The position numbers were made by a program, and so were the translations under genes. The notes beneath the pieces were generated by a model that did no database searches, was not told the origin of the DNA, and was given only the letters and a program-made list of their open reading frames with translations. Of a stretch of 64,000 nucleotides of DNA, positions 49,786 to 58,482 are shown piece after piece; positions within the stretch are counted from its first letter, which is position 1, and every line of letters begins with the position of its first letter. The DNA is from Micromonospora sp. WMMA1363. Its GTDB lineage: Bacteria; Actinomycetota; Actinomycetes; Mycobacteriales; Micromonosporaceae. The DNA lies in NCBI RefSeq assembly GCF_030345795.1, contig NZ_JAUALB010000001.1, positions 3,154,001 to 3,218,000 on the forward strand, read 5' to 3'.

Positions 49786-52295
49786 GCGCGGGCAGACTGG
49801 TCGTCGTCGGCAACGGCATGGTCGGGCAACGGTTCGTGGACGCGCTGCGCGCCCGGGACACGGACGGTCGGTGGCGGGTGACCGTGCTCGGCGAGGAGAC
49901 CCGACCGGCGTACGACCGGGTTCGGCTCTCGGCGTTCCTCGACGGGGTGAACGCGGACGAGCTGAACCTGCACACTCCCGACGACGGCGTCGACCTGCGC
50001 CTCGGCGAGCCGGCCACGGCGATCGACCGGGCACGGCGGGTCGTCACGACGGCGGCCGGGGAGTACGGGTACGACATGCTGGTGCTGGCCACCGGGTCGT
50101 ACGCGTTCGTTCCGCCGGTCGAGGGCACGGACCTGCCGGGGGTCTTCACCTACCGCACCCTGGACGACCTGGCGGCGATCCGCGAGCACGCCCGGGGCCG
50201 GCGCACCGGGGCGGTGATCGGCGGTGGGCTGCTCGGCCTGGAGGCCGCGAACGCGCTGCGGCTGCTCGGGCTCGCCACCAGCGTGGTGGAGTTCGCGCCC
50301 CGCCTGATGCCGGTGCAGCTGGACCCGGCCGGCGGCGCGATGCTGCGCCGATATGTCGAGGAACTGGGCGTGACCTGCCATCTCGGGGTGGCCACCAGCG
50401 CCCTGCGCGCCGGACCGACCGGGGCGGTGGCGGCACTGGAGCTGACCGACGGCGGTCGGGTCGGCGCCGACCTGGTCGTCGTCGCGGCCGGAATCCGACC
50501 CCGCGACGAACTCGCCCAGGCCGCCGGCCTGCCGCTCGGTCCGCGTGGCGGGGTGCTCGTCGACGGCACCGGCCGGACGGAGGACGAGCGGATCTGGGCG
50601 GTCGGCGAGTGCGCCGCGGTCGACGGCACCTGCCACGGCCTGGTCGCGCCGGGGTACGCCACCGCGGAGGTGGTCGCCGACCGGCTGGTCGGCGGCGCGG
50701 CCACCTTCCCCGGGGCGGACACCGCCACGAAGCTCAAGTTGCTCGGCGTGGACGTCGCCTCGTTCGGCGACGCGCACGGCACCACCAAGGGCTGTCTCGA
50801 CGTGACGTTCACCGACCCGGCCACCCGGCTGTACGCGAAGCTGGTGCTCTCCGACGACGCGAGCACCCTGCTCGGCGGCGTGCTGGTCGGCGACGCGAAG
50901 GCGTACCCCGTTCTGCGCGCCAGCGTCGGCGGCCCGCTACCGGGGCCCCCACTGGCATTGCTCGCCCCGGCGGGCACGGGTACCGGGGCGAGCACGCTAC
51001 CCGGCCCCGCCCAGGTCTGCTCCTGCAACGCGGTCACCCGCGACGACATCGACGCGGCGATCAGGGCCGGTGCCACCGACGTGCCGGCGCTGAAGACGTG
51101 CACCCGGGCCGGAACCAGCTGCGGCTCCTGTGTGCCACTGCTCAGGCAGCTGCTCGACGGCGCCGGTGTGAAGCAGTCCACGGCGCTGTGCGAGCACTTC
51201 GACGCGAGCCGCCAGGAGCTGTTCGACATCGTCCGGGTCCGCGGCGTCCGCACCTTCTCCCAGCTGATCGCCGAACACGGGCGGGGCCGGGGCTGCGACA
51301 TCTGCAAGCCGGCGGTGGCCTCGATCCTCGCCTCGCTCGGCAACGGGCACATCCTCGACGGCGAGCAGGCGTCGTTGCAGGACACCAACGACCACTTCCT
51401 GGCGAACCTGCAACGCGACGGCAGCTACTCGGTGGTGCCACGGATCCCGGGTGGCGAGATCACCCCGGAGAAGCTGATCGCGATCGGCGAGGTGGCCCGG
51501 GACTTCCAGCTCTACACGAAGGTCACCGGCGGGCAGCGGATCGACCTGCTCGGTGCACGGGTCGAGCAGCTACCGCAGATCTGGCGCCGGCTGGTCGACG
51601 CCGGCTTCGAGTCCGGCCACGCGTACGGCAAGGCGTTGCGCACGGTCAAGTCCTGCGTCGGTTCGACCTGGTGCCGGTACGGCGTGCAGGACTCGGTCGG
51701 GCTGGCCATCGCGCTGGAGCTGCGCTACCGGGGCCTGCGCGCCCCGCACAAGATCAAGGCTGCGGTGTCCGGTTGCGCCCGGGAGTGCGCCGAGGCCCGC
51801 GGCAAGGACTTCGGCATCATCGCCACCGAGACCGGTTGGAGCCTCTACGTCGGCGGCAACGGCGGCTTCCGACCCCGGCACGCCGACCTGTTCGCCAGCG
51901 ACCGCACCACGACCGAGTTGGTCACCCTGATCGACAGGTTTCTGATGTTCTATGTCCGCACCGCGGACCGGCTGCAGCGCACCGCCGCCTGGGTCGAGGC
52001 AATGGACGGCGGCCTGGACCACCTGCGCGCGGTCATCGTCGATGACTCGCTCGGGCTGTGCGCCGAACTGGACGAGGCGATGGCCCGGCACGTCGCTTCG
52101 TACTCCGACGAGTGGCGGGACGTGCTCGACGACCCGGTCCGGCTCCGCCGGTTCACCTCGTTCGTCAACGCGCCCGACGTGCCCGACCCCGCCATCCGGT
52201 TCACCTCCGAACGTGGCCAGCCGGTGCCCGCGCGTGCCGGGGCGGCCGGCGACCGGCAGCCGGTGGCGCTGGGGATGCCGGACGTGCGGCGATGA
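49782..52295 (+). CDS. nirB: Nitrite reductase (NADH) large subunit
   Basis: 837 residues from a GTG. In order: FAD domain (LVVVGNGMVGQRFVDAL), NADH domain (AVIGGGLLGLEAANALRLLG), BFD-like [2Fe-2S] region (QVCSCNAVT... TRAGTSCGSC), nitrite/sulfite reductase ferredoxin-like half and the sirohaem/[4Fe-4S] motif SCVGSTWCR... SGCARECAEARGKDFG. It reduces nitrite to ammonium with six electrons from NADH. The stop overlaps the nirD ATG. Part of the nitrate reductase-nir-nnaR operon. Confidence 0.96.
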   Translation: MSAGRLVVVGNGMVGQRFVDALRARDTDGRWRVTVLGEETRPAYDRVRLSAFLDGVNADELNLHTPDDGVDLRLGEPATAIDRARRVVTTAAGEYGYDMLVLATGSYAFVPPVEGTDLPGVFTYRTLDDLAAIREHARGRRTGAVIGGGLLGLEAANALRLLGLATSVVEFAPRLMPVQLDPAGGAMLRRYVEELGVTCHLGVATSALRAGPTGAVAALELTDGGRVGADLVVVAAGIRPRDELAQAAGLPLGPRGGVLVDGTGRTEDERIWAVGECAAVDGTCHGLVAPGYATAEVVADRLVGGAATFPGADTATKLKLLGVDVASFGDAHGTTKGCLDVTFTDPATRLYAKLVLSDDASTLLGGVLVGDAKAYPVLRASVGGPLPGPPLALLAPAGTGTGASTLPGPAQVCSCNAVTRDDIDAAIRAGATDVPALKTCTRAGTSCGSCVPLLRQLLDGAGVKQSTALCEHFDASRQELFDIVRVRGVRTFSQLIAEHGRGRGCDICKPAVASILASLGNGHILDGEQASLQDTNDHFLANLQRDGSYSVVPRIPGGEITPEKLIAIGEVARDFQLYTKVTGGQRIDLLGARVEQLPQIWRRLVDAGFESGHAYGKALRTVKSCVGSTWCRYGVQDSVGLAIALELRYRGLRAPHKIKAAVSGCARECAEARGKDFGIIATETGWSLYVGGNGGFRPRHADLFASDRTTTELVTLIDRFLMFYVRTADRLQRTAAWVEAMDGGLDHLRAVIVDDSLGLCAELDEAMARHVASYSDEWRDVLDDPVRLRRFTSFVNAPDVPDPAIRFTSERGQPVPARAGAAGDRQPVALGMPDVRR

Positions 52296-52627
52296 GCACG
52301 GCGACGCTCCGGTGGACGACGGTCTGCCCGCTGGACCGCCTGGACCCGGACCGGGGCGTGGCGGCGTTGGTTGACGGGGTGCAGATCGCGCTCTTCCGCA
52401 CCGCCGACGACCTGTTCGCGATCGACAACCTCGACCCGGTGGCCGGGGCGTACGTGCTCTCCCGCGGGATCGTCGGCAGCCGGGGTGGTGTGCCGACGGT
52501 CGCCTCGCCGCTGCACAAGCAGGTATACGACCTGCGCACGGGGCACTGCCTGGACCTGCCGGGGACCGCCGTCCGGCGGCACGAGGTGCGCTGCCGGGGC
52601 GGGCTGGTCGAGGTGCGGCTGAGGTAG
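52292..52627 (+). CDS. nirD: Nitrite reductase (NADH) small subunit
   Basis: 111 residues from an ATG overlapping the nirB stop. Rieske-like fold (VALFRTADDLFAIDNLDPVAGAYVLSRG-like and VASPLHKQVYDLRTGHCLDLPG), but the cysteine ligands of a Rieske cluster are absent (NLDP, SPLHK), as is normal for NirD. Its last codons and stop lie in the first unit of the 21-bp tandem repeat array. Confidence 0.93.
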   Translation: MSTATLRWTTVCPLDRLDPDRGVAALVDGVQIALFRTADDLFAIDNLDPVAGAYVLSRGIVGSRGGVPTVASPLHKQVYDLRTGHCLDLPGTAVRRHEVRCRGGLVEVRLR

Positions 52628-52754
52628 GTCCAGATGTGGCTGAGGTTGGTCCAGATGTGGCTGAGGTTGGTCCAGATGTGGCTGAGGTTGGTCCAGATGT
52701 GGCTGAGGTACGTCGAATCGTTACTCAGGTACGTCGAGGTGCGGCTGAGGTAGG
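52607..52754. repeat. 21-bp minisatellite at the nirD/nnaR junction with flanking 22-bp direct repeats
   Basis: Four tandem 21-bp units run from 52618 to 52701 (the first with one mismatch), followed by a degenerate partial fifth. The array is bracketed by an identical 22-bp sequence at 52607-52628 (the nirD 3' end) and 52733-52754 (just before the nnaR ribosome-binding site). The gap thus seems to have grown by duplication of the nirD end. No hairpin potential is obvious; no spacers, so not CRISPR. Confidence 0.92.
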
Positions 52755-52762
52755 AGGGGTGA

Positions 52763-53851
52763 ATGCGCGACGAACTGGCCGGCTTCACCGTCGGGGTGAC
52801 CGCCGACCGCCGACGGGACGAGTTGGCGGCGCTGCTCCAACGGCGGGGCGCCCGCGTGGTGCTCGCCCCCGCCCTGCGGATCGTGCCGCTCGCCGACGAC
52901 ACCGAGCTGCGGGACGCGACACGGGCCTGCCTCAACCGGCCACCGGACATCCTGATGGCCAACACCGGCATCGGCATGCGCGGCTGGCTGGAGGCGGCCG
53001 AGGGCTGGGGGCTGGCCGAGCCCCTGCGCTCGGTGCTCGGCGAGGCGTACGTGGTGGCGCGCGGCCCGAAGGCACGCGGCGCGATCCGCGCCGCCGGCCT
53101 CCACGACCAGTGGTCCCCCGCCTCCGAGAGCTGCGACGAGGTGGTCGACCACCTGCGGCGGCGTGGCGTCGCCGGGCAGGTGATCGCCATGCAGCTGCAC
53201 GGCGAGCGACAACCCGAGTGCACGATGGCGTTGGAGGCCGCCGGGGCGACCGTGATCGAGGTGCCGGTCTATCGCTGGGCGCCGCCCACCGACCCGGCAC
53301 CGCTGCACCGGCTGATCGACCTGGTCGCCGGCCGGCTGGTCGACGCCGTGACATTCACCTCCGCCCCGGCCGCCGAGGCGCTGCTGCGGGCCGCGGGGGA
53401 CCGCACCGACGCGGTGCTCGACGCCTTCCGCGGCGACGTGCTGGCCGGTTGCGTGGGCGCGGTGACCGCGGAACCGCTGTTGCGGCGCGGCGTGCCGGTC
53501 GGCACGCCGAACCGGGCACGGCTGGGTGCGCTGGTCCGCACCATCGTCGACGAACTGCCCCGCCGCACGGTCACCCTGAAGGCCGCTGGCCACCTGCTCA
53601 CCCTGCGCGGGCACGCGGCCGTGGTCGACGGTGAGCTGCGCTCGCTGGCCCCCGCCCCGATGGCGGTGCTGCGGGCGTTGGCGACCGTCCCCGGCCGGGT
53701 CCTGTCGCGGACAGCTCTGCTGCGGACGCTGCCGCGCGGTGCGGACGAGCACGCGGTGGAGATGGCGGTGGCGCGGCTCCGCGCCGGCCTGAGGGCACCC
53801 CGGGTCGTGCAGACGGTGGTGAAGCGCGGCTACCGCCTCCGCGTCGACTGA
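52763..53851 (+). CDS. nnaR: Uroporphyrinogen-III synthase-like protein with winged-helix domain (NnaR type)
   Basis: 362 residues from the ATG at 52763 behind TAGGAGGGG. Residues 1-255 are a HemD fold (FTVGVTADRRRDELAALLQRRGARVVLAPALRIVPL... VDAVTFTSAPAAEALL). Residues about 270-362 are an OmpR-type winged helix (RTVTLKAAGHLLTLRGHAAVVDGEL... RVVQTVVKRGYRLRV). This fusion is the Streptomyces NnaR type, which co-operates with GlnR to activate nitrate/nitrite genes. Its place at the end of the nir operon suggests autogenous control, and its HemD part may sense a sirohaem precursor. Confidence 0.9.
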   Translation: MRDELAGFTVGVTADRRRDELAALLQRRGARVVLAPALRIVPLADDTELRDATRACLNRPPDILMANTGIGMRGWLEAAEGWGLAEPLRSVLGEAYVVARGPKARGAIRAAGLHDQWSPASESCDEVVDHLRRRGVAGQVIAMQLHGERQPECTMALEAAGATVIEVPVYRWAPPTDPAPLHRLIDLVAGRLVDAVTFTSAPAAEALLRAAGDRTDAVLDAFRGDVLAGCVGAVTAEPLLRRGVPVGTPNRARLGALVRTIVDELPRRTVTLKAAGHLLTLRGHAAVVDGELRSLAPAPMAVLRALATVPGRVLSRTALLRTLPRGADEHAVEMAVARLRAGLRAPRVVQTVVKRGYRLRVD

Positions 53852-53853
53852 CC

Positions 53854-53937
53854 GCGTGTCGCCCGCGGTCGACGGTGCCCGCGGGCGACGTGCCCGCGGT
53901 CGACGTGCCCGCGGTCGACGTGCCCGCGGGCGACGGT
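53854..53937. repeat. GC-rich ~15-bp tandem/inverted repeats between convergent nnaR and cvnD
   Basis: About five imperfect copies of a CGTGCCCGCGGTCGA-like unit fill the 85-bp gap. Units alternate between CCCGCGGTCGAC and CCCGCGGGCGAC, so they can form several competing stems (for example CGCCCGCGG with CCGCGGGCG). Probably acts as a bidirectional terminator; no T-run. Confidence 0.8.
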
Positions 53938-54560
53938 CAGCCGACCGGAGTTGGTTGGCCCCGGTCGCGCTCGGCCTGCAGGCGCGTCATAGCGTGCTCC
54001 ACGACCGTCACGAGCACCTGCTTGACGGCGTCCCGCTGACGGGCGTCGGTCAGCACCAGGGGTACGTCCGCCCGGATCGCGAGCGCCTCACGTACCTCGT
54101 CCAGTTCGTAGTCCGGGGCGCCGTCGAACTTGTTGAGCGCCACCACGTACGGCAGGTTGCGGTTCTCGAAGTAGTCAAGCGGCGCGAAGGCGTCGGTGAT
54201 CCGACGCGTGTCCACCAACACGGCCGCGCCCACGGCACCCCGGATGATCTCGTCCCACATGAACCAGAACCGGGTCTGGCCGGGCGTGCCGAACAGGTAC
54301 AGGATCAGGTCCTGCGCCATCGTGATCCGGCCGAAGTCCATGGCGACGGTGGTGGTCTCCTTGCCGGGTACCTTGGACGGGTCGTCGATGCCGACACCGG
54401 CCGCGGTCATGACTGCCTCGGTGGTCAGCGGGGTGATCTCCGAGATCGCGCCGACCAACGTTGTCTTGCCGACGCCGAAGCCGCCCGCTATGACGATCTT
54501 CGCGGAGATGATCTCCCGACTGCGGCTCGCCCCGACGGGGTCATAGTTCGCGAAGTCCAC
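53937..54560 (-). CDS. cvnD: Conservon GTPase CvnD
   Basis: 207 residues. P-loop GGFGVGKTTLVGAISE, switch region TTTVAMDFGRI, FGTPGQTRFWFMWDEI (G3) and NKFDG (G4) show a small Ras/MglA-like GTPase. Last gene of a complete conservon cvnA-B-C-D on the minus strand, overlapping cvnC by 20 bp. Conservon proteins form a membrane complex like an eukaryotic G-protein-coupled system. Confidence 0.92.
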   Translation of the reverse strand: MDFANYDPVGASRSREIISAKIVIAGGFGVGKTTLVGAISEITPLTTEAVMTAAGVGIDDPSKVPGKETTTVAMDFGRITMAQDLILYLFGTPGQTRFWFMWDEIIRGAVGAAVLVDTRRITDAFAPLDYFENRNLPYVVALNKFDGAPDYELDEVREALAIRADVPLVLTDARQRDAVKQVLVTVVEHAMTRLQAERDRGQPTPVG

Positions 54561-54906
54561 TTAGCACCCTTCCAAGCAGGTTCATCCGCTCCTCGTAACC
54601 CACGGCGGGAGCGGCGGTGTGTAGCGTCAGCAGGCCCTCGGCCACCATGTCGGCGACCAGCACCCGGGTGACCCCCAACGGCATCCGGGTGTACGCGGCG
54701 ACCTCCGCCAGCGATTGCGCCCGGCCCTCGCAGACCGTCGCGATGCGGTGCTTGTCGTGCCCCGCGAAGCGGGACTCGGCGACCGCGGTGGCACTCGCGG
54801 ACAGCACCGCCTCCAGAGCAATGTCCTGTCGCGGCACGGTCCGGCCGCGGGTGACCGCGTAGGGGCGCACCAACTCGCCACGCGGGTCCGCACGCCGGTG
54901 GTCCAT
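54541..54906 (-). CDS. cvnC: Conservon DUF742 protein CvnC
   Basis: 121 residues. DUF742 winged-helix-like fold with RPYAVTRGRT near the N-terminus and LAEVAAYTRMPLGVTRVLVADMVAEGLLTLHTA. Ends inside cvnD by 20 bp, so translation is coupled. 88 bp beyond cvnB. Confidence 0.9.
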   Translation of the reverse strand: MDHRRADPRGELVRPYAVTRGRTVPRQDIALEAVLSASATAVAESRFAGHDKHRIATVCEGRAQSLAEVAAYTRMPLGVTRVLVADMVAEGLLTLHTAAPAVGYEERMNLLGRVLSGLREL

Positions 54907-54994
54907 CCGCGGTCACCTCCCCTCTGCCCAACCGGAGCCCGCCGGCGCCGGATCACCTGTCCCTGTTCGGCGCGAGCCTGAGCGCCGGACCGGG

Positions 54995-55402
54995 CTACGA
55001 GCGCACCGTGTCCCTGGGCTGCGGCACCAGCGCAGCGCCGACGCGTTCCACCAGGAGCGCCATCTCGTACCCCACCTGGCCGACGTCGCAGCTGCGGGCC
55101 GCAAGCACGGCCATCGACGAGCCGTCGCTGATCGACATCAGGAACAGGTAGCCACTGTCCATCTCGATGACGGTCTGGAGCACACCACCGGCGCTGAACA
55201 TCCGCGCCGCGCCGTCGGTCAGACTCACCACGCCGGAGGTGATCGCCGCGAGCTGGTCCGCCCGGTCAGCCGGCAGGTCCCGGGAGGAAGCGAGCAGCAG
55301 CCCGTCGGCGGACACCGCCACCACATGGGCGATACCCGCCACGCTGTCGGCAAAGTTGGTGAGCAGCCAACCCATGTCCTGCATGGCCGCTGGCCTGTTC
55401 AT
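54995..55402 (-). CDS. cvnB: Conservon roadblock/LC7 protein CvnB
   Basis: 135 residues from the ATG at 55402, which overlaps the cvnA stop (ATGA). Roadblock/LC7 fold: MGWLLTNFADSVAGIAHVVAVSADGLLLASSRDLPADRADQLAAITSGVVSLTDGAARMF. Such proteins act as GTPase-activating or scaffold partners for CvnD. Confidence 0.93.
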   Translation of the reverse strand: MNRPAAMQDMGWLLTNFADSVAGIAHVVAVSADGLLLASSRDLPADRADQLAAITSGVVSLTDGAARMFSAGGVLQTVIEMDSGYLFLMSISDGSSMAVLAARSCDVGQVGYEMALLVERVGAALVPQPRDTVRS

Positions 55403-58400
55403 TGGCTCGTCTCCTTGTTCGAGGTGCTGGTCAGGTCCGTACCGGCCGCCCGCCCGCGCTGCACGCCGCGGTGGTAGGCCGACAACAGACCACGTACGTC
55501 GTCCGGCGTCCGGCGGGTGCGATCCCGGGCGCCCCGCGGTTCGATGCCGCCGGGGACGAGTTGCGCCTGTGGCACCCGCTTCGGCAGGCCGGAGCGGGTC
55601 ATCCCACCGGCGGCCGGCTCGGCGGCGCGGGTGGCTCGGTTCCAGCCCTCGTCGGCCGCGGTCCGCCACGCCTCCGGGTCGGCCGTCGGCGGCGCCTGGC
55701 CGGCCACCGGCGCCTGGCCGGCCACCGGCGCGTCGGACGCTGTGCCGGGTGGGCCGTACGACGGCGGGGGCGGCGAAGCCGACGTGCCGGGAACCCGGGT
55801 GGGCAGCTTCGGCCGGGCCGACACCTCCGCCGCCGGGGCCGGCGGGGCCGGCGGGGCCGACTGGCTGAAGTCCGGCCGGGCGAAGATGGTGGTGACGTCC
55901 TCGCCGTGCGACCGGAACCAGACCGCCTCCATCTCACGGAAGATCGGTGCCTCCGCCGGCAGGTCGACCGGCGGGTTGATCGGCGTAGTCGGGGCCAGCG
56001 ACGCGGTGGCGGCCAGGCCGGCACCGAGCCCGCCGGTGAAGCCGCTCCCCGCCCCGGCGGCGGTGCCCGCGCTGCCCGACAAGGTGGGGAAGGCGCCGGT
56101 GGCGGCCGGCGTGGAGCCCTCGGCTGCGGGGGCGCGCCGGGGCAACGGATCCACCGTCGGGTGCGCGGCGGTGGGCGTGCCCGCCGAGAATCCGCCGGTG
56201 ACGACTGACCGCGCCGGAGTGGGGGCGTCGGCCGGCTGTGCCGGAGTGGGGGCGTCGGCCGGCTGTGCCGGAGTGGGGGCGTCGGCCGGCTGCGCCCCGC
56301 CCAGGCCGCCGGCCTGCACCGCCGACGTCGCGCCCCGGGCCTGTCTCGGAGCCTGCCACGGCACCGGCGGCGCCTGGTCGGTCCGCCACGGCTCCGGCAG
56401 GGTTACGGTCTTCGTCCCCCCGGTCACCGGTTCACCGACGCCGGCCGGGGTGAGCGGTGCCTGCTCCATGGCGATCGGCTGCCGGGGACGGGCGATCGGC
56501 TCCCGCGCGTGGATCGAGGGCAGGACCACGGCGGCTGTCGGCAGGGTCACCTGAGCGACTGTGCCACCCTCGACATTGCGACGCAGCTCGACCCGGATGC
56601 CGTAGCGGGCAGCGAGCCGGCTCACCACGGCCAGGCCCATCAGCCGGAACGCCGCGACGTCGACACTCGGCGGCTCGGCGAGTCGCCGGTTGAGCAGGTC
56701 CAACTGCTCGTCGGAGAGGCCGAGGCCACGGTCCTCGACCTGGATGAGCACGTAGTCGCGGATGCGCCGCGCGTCGGCGACCACGAGCGTGTTCGGCGGG
56801 GAGAACCGGGCGGCGTTGTCGAGCAGTTCGGCGACCAGGCGGACAACGTCGTTGACCGCGTGGGCGGCCACCGAGACGTCGGTGTCCACCGTGCCGAACT
56901 CGATCCGGTTGTACAGCTCCACCTCGGACTGCGCGGCCCGCAGCACGTCCACCAGCAAGGCATCCTCGCGGCGCGGGACAGCCGAGTCGGCACCCGCGAG
57001 GACCAACAGATTCTCGTCGTTGCGACGCATCCGGGTGGCCAGGTGGTCCAACTCGAAGAGACGGGCCAGCCGCTTCGGGTCCTCCTCCCCGCGTTCGATC
57101 GCGTCCAGCTCGCCGATCATCCGGTCGACCAGCGTCTGACTTCGCCGGGCCAGGTTGAGGAACATCGCCGAGACACTGGTCCGCAGGGCGGCCTGCTCGG
57201 CCGCCACTCGGACCGCCTCCCGGTGCACCACGTTGAAGGCGAGCGCGACCTGGCCGACCTCGTCACGGTTGTTGAGCTGGATCGGATCGCGCACCTGCCG
57301 CACGATCTCGTCGACGCCGCCCTCGCCCACGGTCTCCATGTTCTGCAGCCGCTTCACCGCGTCCGGCAGATCGTGGTTGGCCACCGCGAGGGCGCCCTCA
57401 CGCAGCCGGTGCAGCGAGTGGTTCAGCGAACGGGCCAGGACCACGGCGAGGGTGACGGCGATAACGAGGGTGAGCAGCACCAACAGCGACTCGACGACAG
57501 CCTGCCGGAGGACGTCCGAGCGGGCCTGCTCGGCTTGGGCGAGCAGCGCGTCCTGCAACCGGATCTCGGCCCACCGCATCAGGTCGTTGACCGCGCCGAT
57601 CGCGGCACTGGCGTCCGCCGCGCCCACCAGCGGCCGCTGCCCGACCGACCGGGTGATGTCGGCGGCGACCCGGTCGGCCAGGGTGACCGCGTCGCCGGAG
57701 ACGGTGCTGTCGACCAGGGCCCGCTGGGCCGGGTCGGCCGCCAGGGTGAAGGCGAGCAGCGCCTCCTGCTGGCTGGTCAGGGTGGCCACGAAGGAGGAGA
57801 ACTGCTCGTCGTCGAGCTGGCCGGCGCTCAGGGCGGTGTAGACGACCGACTCCTCCTCGGCGACGGCCGCCTTGGCGCGGGCGAAGGCGGCGACCGCACG
57901 CCGGGCGTCCGACAGCCGCTCCTCGCCGGGTAGTTGAGCCAGACCGTCACCGTAGGCGACCAGGTCGGTCAGGATCACGCCGTACCGCAGCGACGCCTCG
58001 GCGACGGCCATCTGCCGGCGGTCCAGCACCTGCTGGCGCGTCGCACCGAGGGTCTCCAGATGCTCGTCGATGGCCGCCAGCCGGTCCCGGACCGCGGCGG
58101 GCGCGTCACCGACCCGGCCCCGCTCCTCGCGGTAAGCCCTGACCCGCTCGTCGGTGCTGCGGACCAGCAGGTTGTACACGTCAGCACCCTGCCGCGGCAC
58201 AGCCAGGTAGCCAGCCGCCGCCATGCGCTCGGCGTGCAGATCCTGGGTGAGCGCGGAGATGTCGATGGAGAGCTCGGTGAGCGCCTGTGCCCTGGTGGCG
58301 TCGTAAGCACCCGCACCGACCGCGACCAGACGGACGGTGGCCAGCGCGATGACGGCGGCCACCGGCACGACCAGGATCAGCGCCAGCTTGGACCGGATCC

Positions 58401-58482
58401 GGGCGTCGCGGAGCCGGGGCAGCCGGCGCGTCGGCCGTGCACTGTCGCCACCTGTGGGCAGGGTCGTCGGTCCGGTGCTCAC
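55399..58482 (-). CDS. cvnA: Conservon sensor histidine kinase CvnA with nitrate/nitrite-sensing-type extracellular domain
   Basis: 1027 residues. An N-terminal membrane segment (LALILVVPVAAVIALATVRLVAV) is followed by a ~270-residue helical extracytoplasmic domain of the NIT (nitrate/nitrite sensing) type, a second membrane segment (VVESLLVLLTLVIAVTLAVVLA), HAMP and a kinase core. The core has LFELDHLATRMRRNDENLLVL (phosphoacceptor His region), VAELLDNAARFSPP (N box) and VEDRGLGLS (G box). From about residue 650 the tail is Pro/Ala-rich and disordered, with repeats. First gene of cvnABCD. The neighbouring nitrate operon makes nitrate or nitrite a plausible signal, but this is inference. Confidence 0.9.
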   Translation of the reverse strand: MSTGPTTLPTGGDSARPTRRLPRLRDARIRSKLALILVVPVAAVIALATVRLVAVGAGAYDATRAQALTELSIDISALTQDLHAERMAAAGYLAVPRQGADVYNLLVRSTDERVRAYREERGRVGDAPAAVRDRLAAIDEHLETLGATRQQVLDRRQMAVAEASLRYGVILTDLVAYGDGLAQLPGEERLSDARRAVAAFARAKAAVAEEESVVYTALSAGQLDDEQFSSFVATLTSQQEALLAFTLAADPAQRALVDSTVSGDAVTLADRVAADITRSVGQRPLVGAADASAAIGAVNDLMRWAEIRLQDALLAQAEQARSDVLRQAVVESLLVLLTLVIAVTLAVVLARSLNHSLHRLREGALAVANHDLPDAVKRLQNMETVGEGGVDEIVRQVRDPIQLNNRDEVGQVALAFNVVHREAVRVAAEQAALRTSVSAMFLNLARRSQTLVDRMIGELDAIERGEEDPKRLARLFELDHLATRMRRNDENLLVLAGADSAVPRREDALLVDVLRAAQSEVELYNRIEFGTVDTDVSVAAHAVNDVVRLVAELLDNAARFSPPNTLVVADARRIRDYVLIQVEDRGLGLSDEQLDLLNRRLAEPPSVDVAAFRLMGLAVVSRLAARYGIRVELRRNVEGGTVAQVTLPTAAVVLPSIHAREPIARPRQPIAMEQAPLTPAGVGEPVTGGTKTVTLPEPWRTDQAPPVPWQAPRQARGATSAVQAGGLGGAQPADAPTPAQPADAPTPAQPADAPTPARSVVTGGFSAGTPTAAHPTVDPLPRRAPAAEGSTPAATGAFPTLSGSAGTAAGAGSGFTGGLGAGLAATASLAPTTPINPPVDLPAEAPIFREMEAVWFRSHGEDVTTIFARPDFSQSAPPAPPAPAAEVSARPKLPTRVPGTSASPPPPSYGPPGTASDAPVAGQAPVAGQAPPTADPEAWRTAADEGWNRATRAAEPAAGGMTRSGLPKRVPQAQLVPGGIEPRGARDRTRRTPDDVRGLLSAYHRGVQRGRAAGTDLTSTSNKETSQ
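55691..55726. repeat. 18-bp perfect tandem duplication in the cvnA tail
   Basis: Two identical 18-bp units (55691-55708, 55709-55726) in the disordered C-terminal region, encoding repeated PVAGQA-type hexapeptides. Confidence 0.9.
56213..56293. repeat. 27-bp tandem triplication in the cvnA tail
   Basis: Three 27-bp units (starts 56213, 56240, 56267; the last differs at one base near its end) encode AQPADAPTP three times at about residues 731-757 of CvnA. Confidence 0.9.

Noticed and set aside
52618..52701. CRISPR array
   Set aside because: A 21-bp tandem repeat without spacers.
52201..53223. A minus-strand frame of 340 codons with YLSHIWTN heptad repeats
   Set aside because: The heptads are a translation of the 21-bp minisatellite, and the flanks are antisense to nirD/nirB and nnaR.
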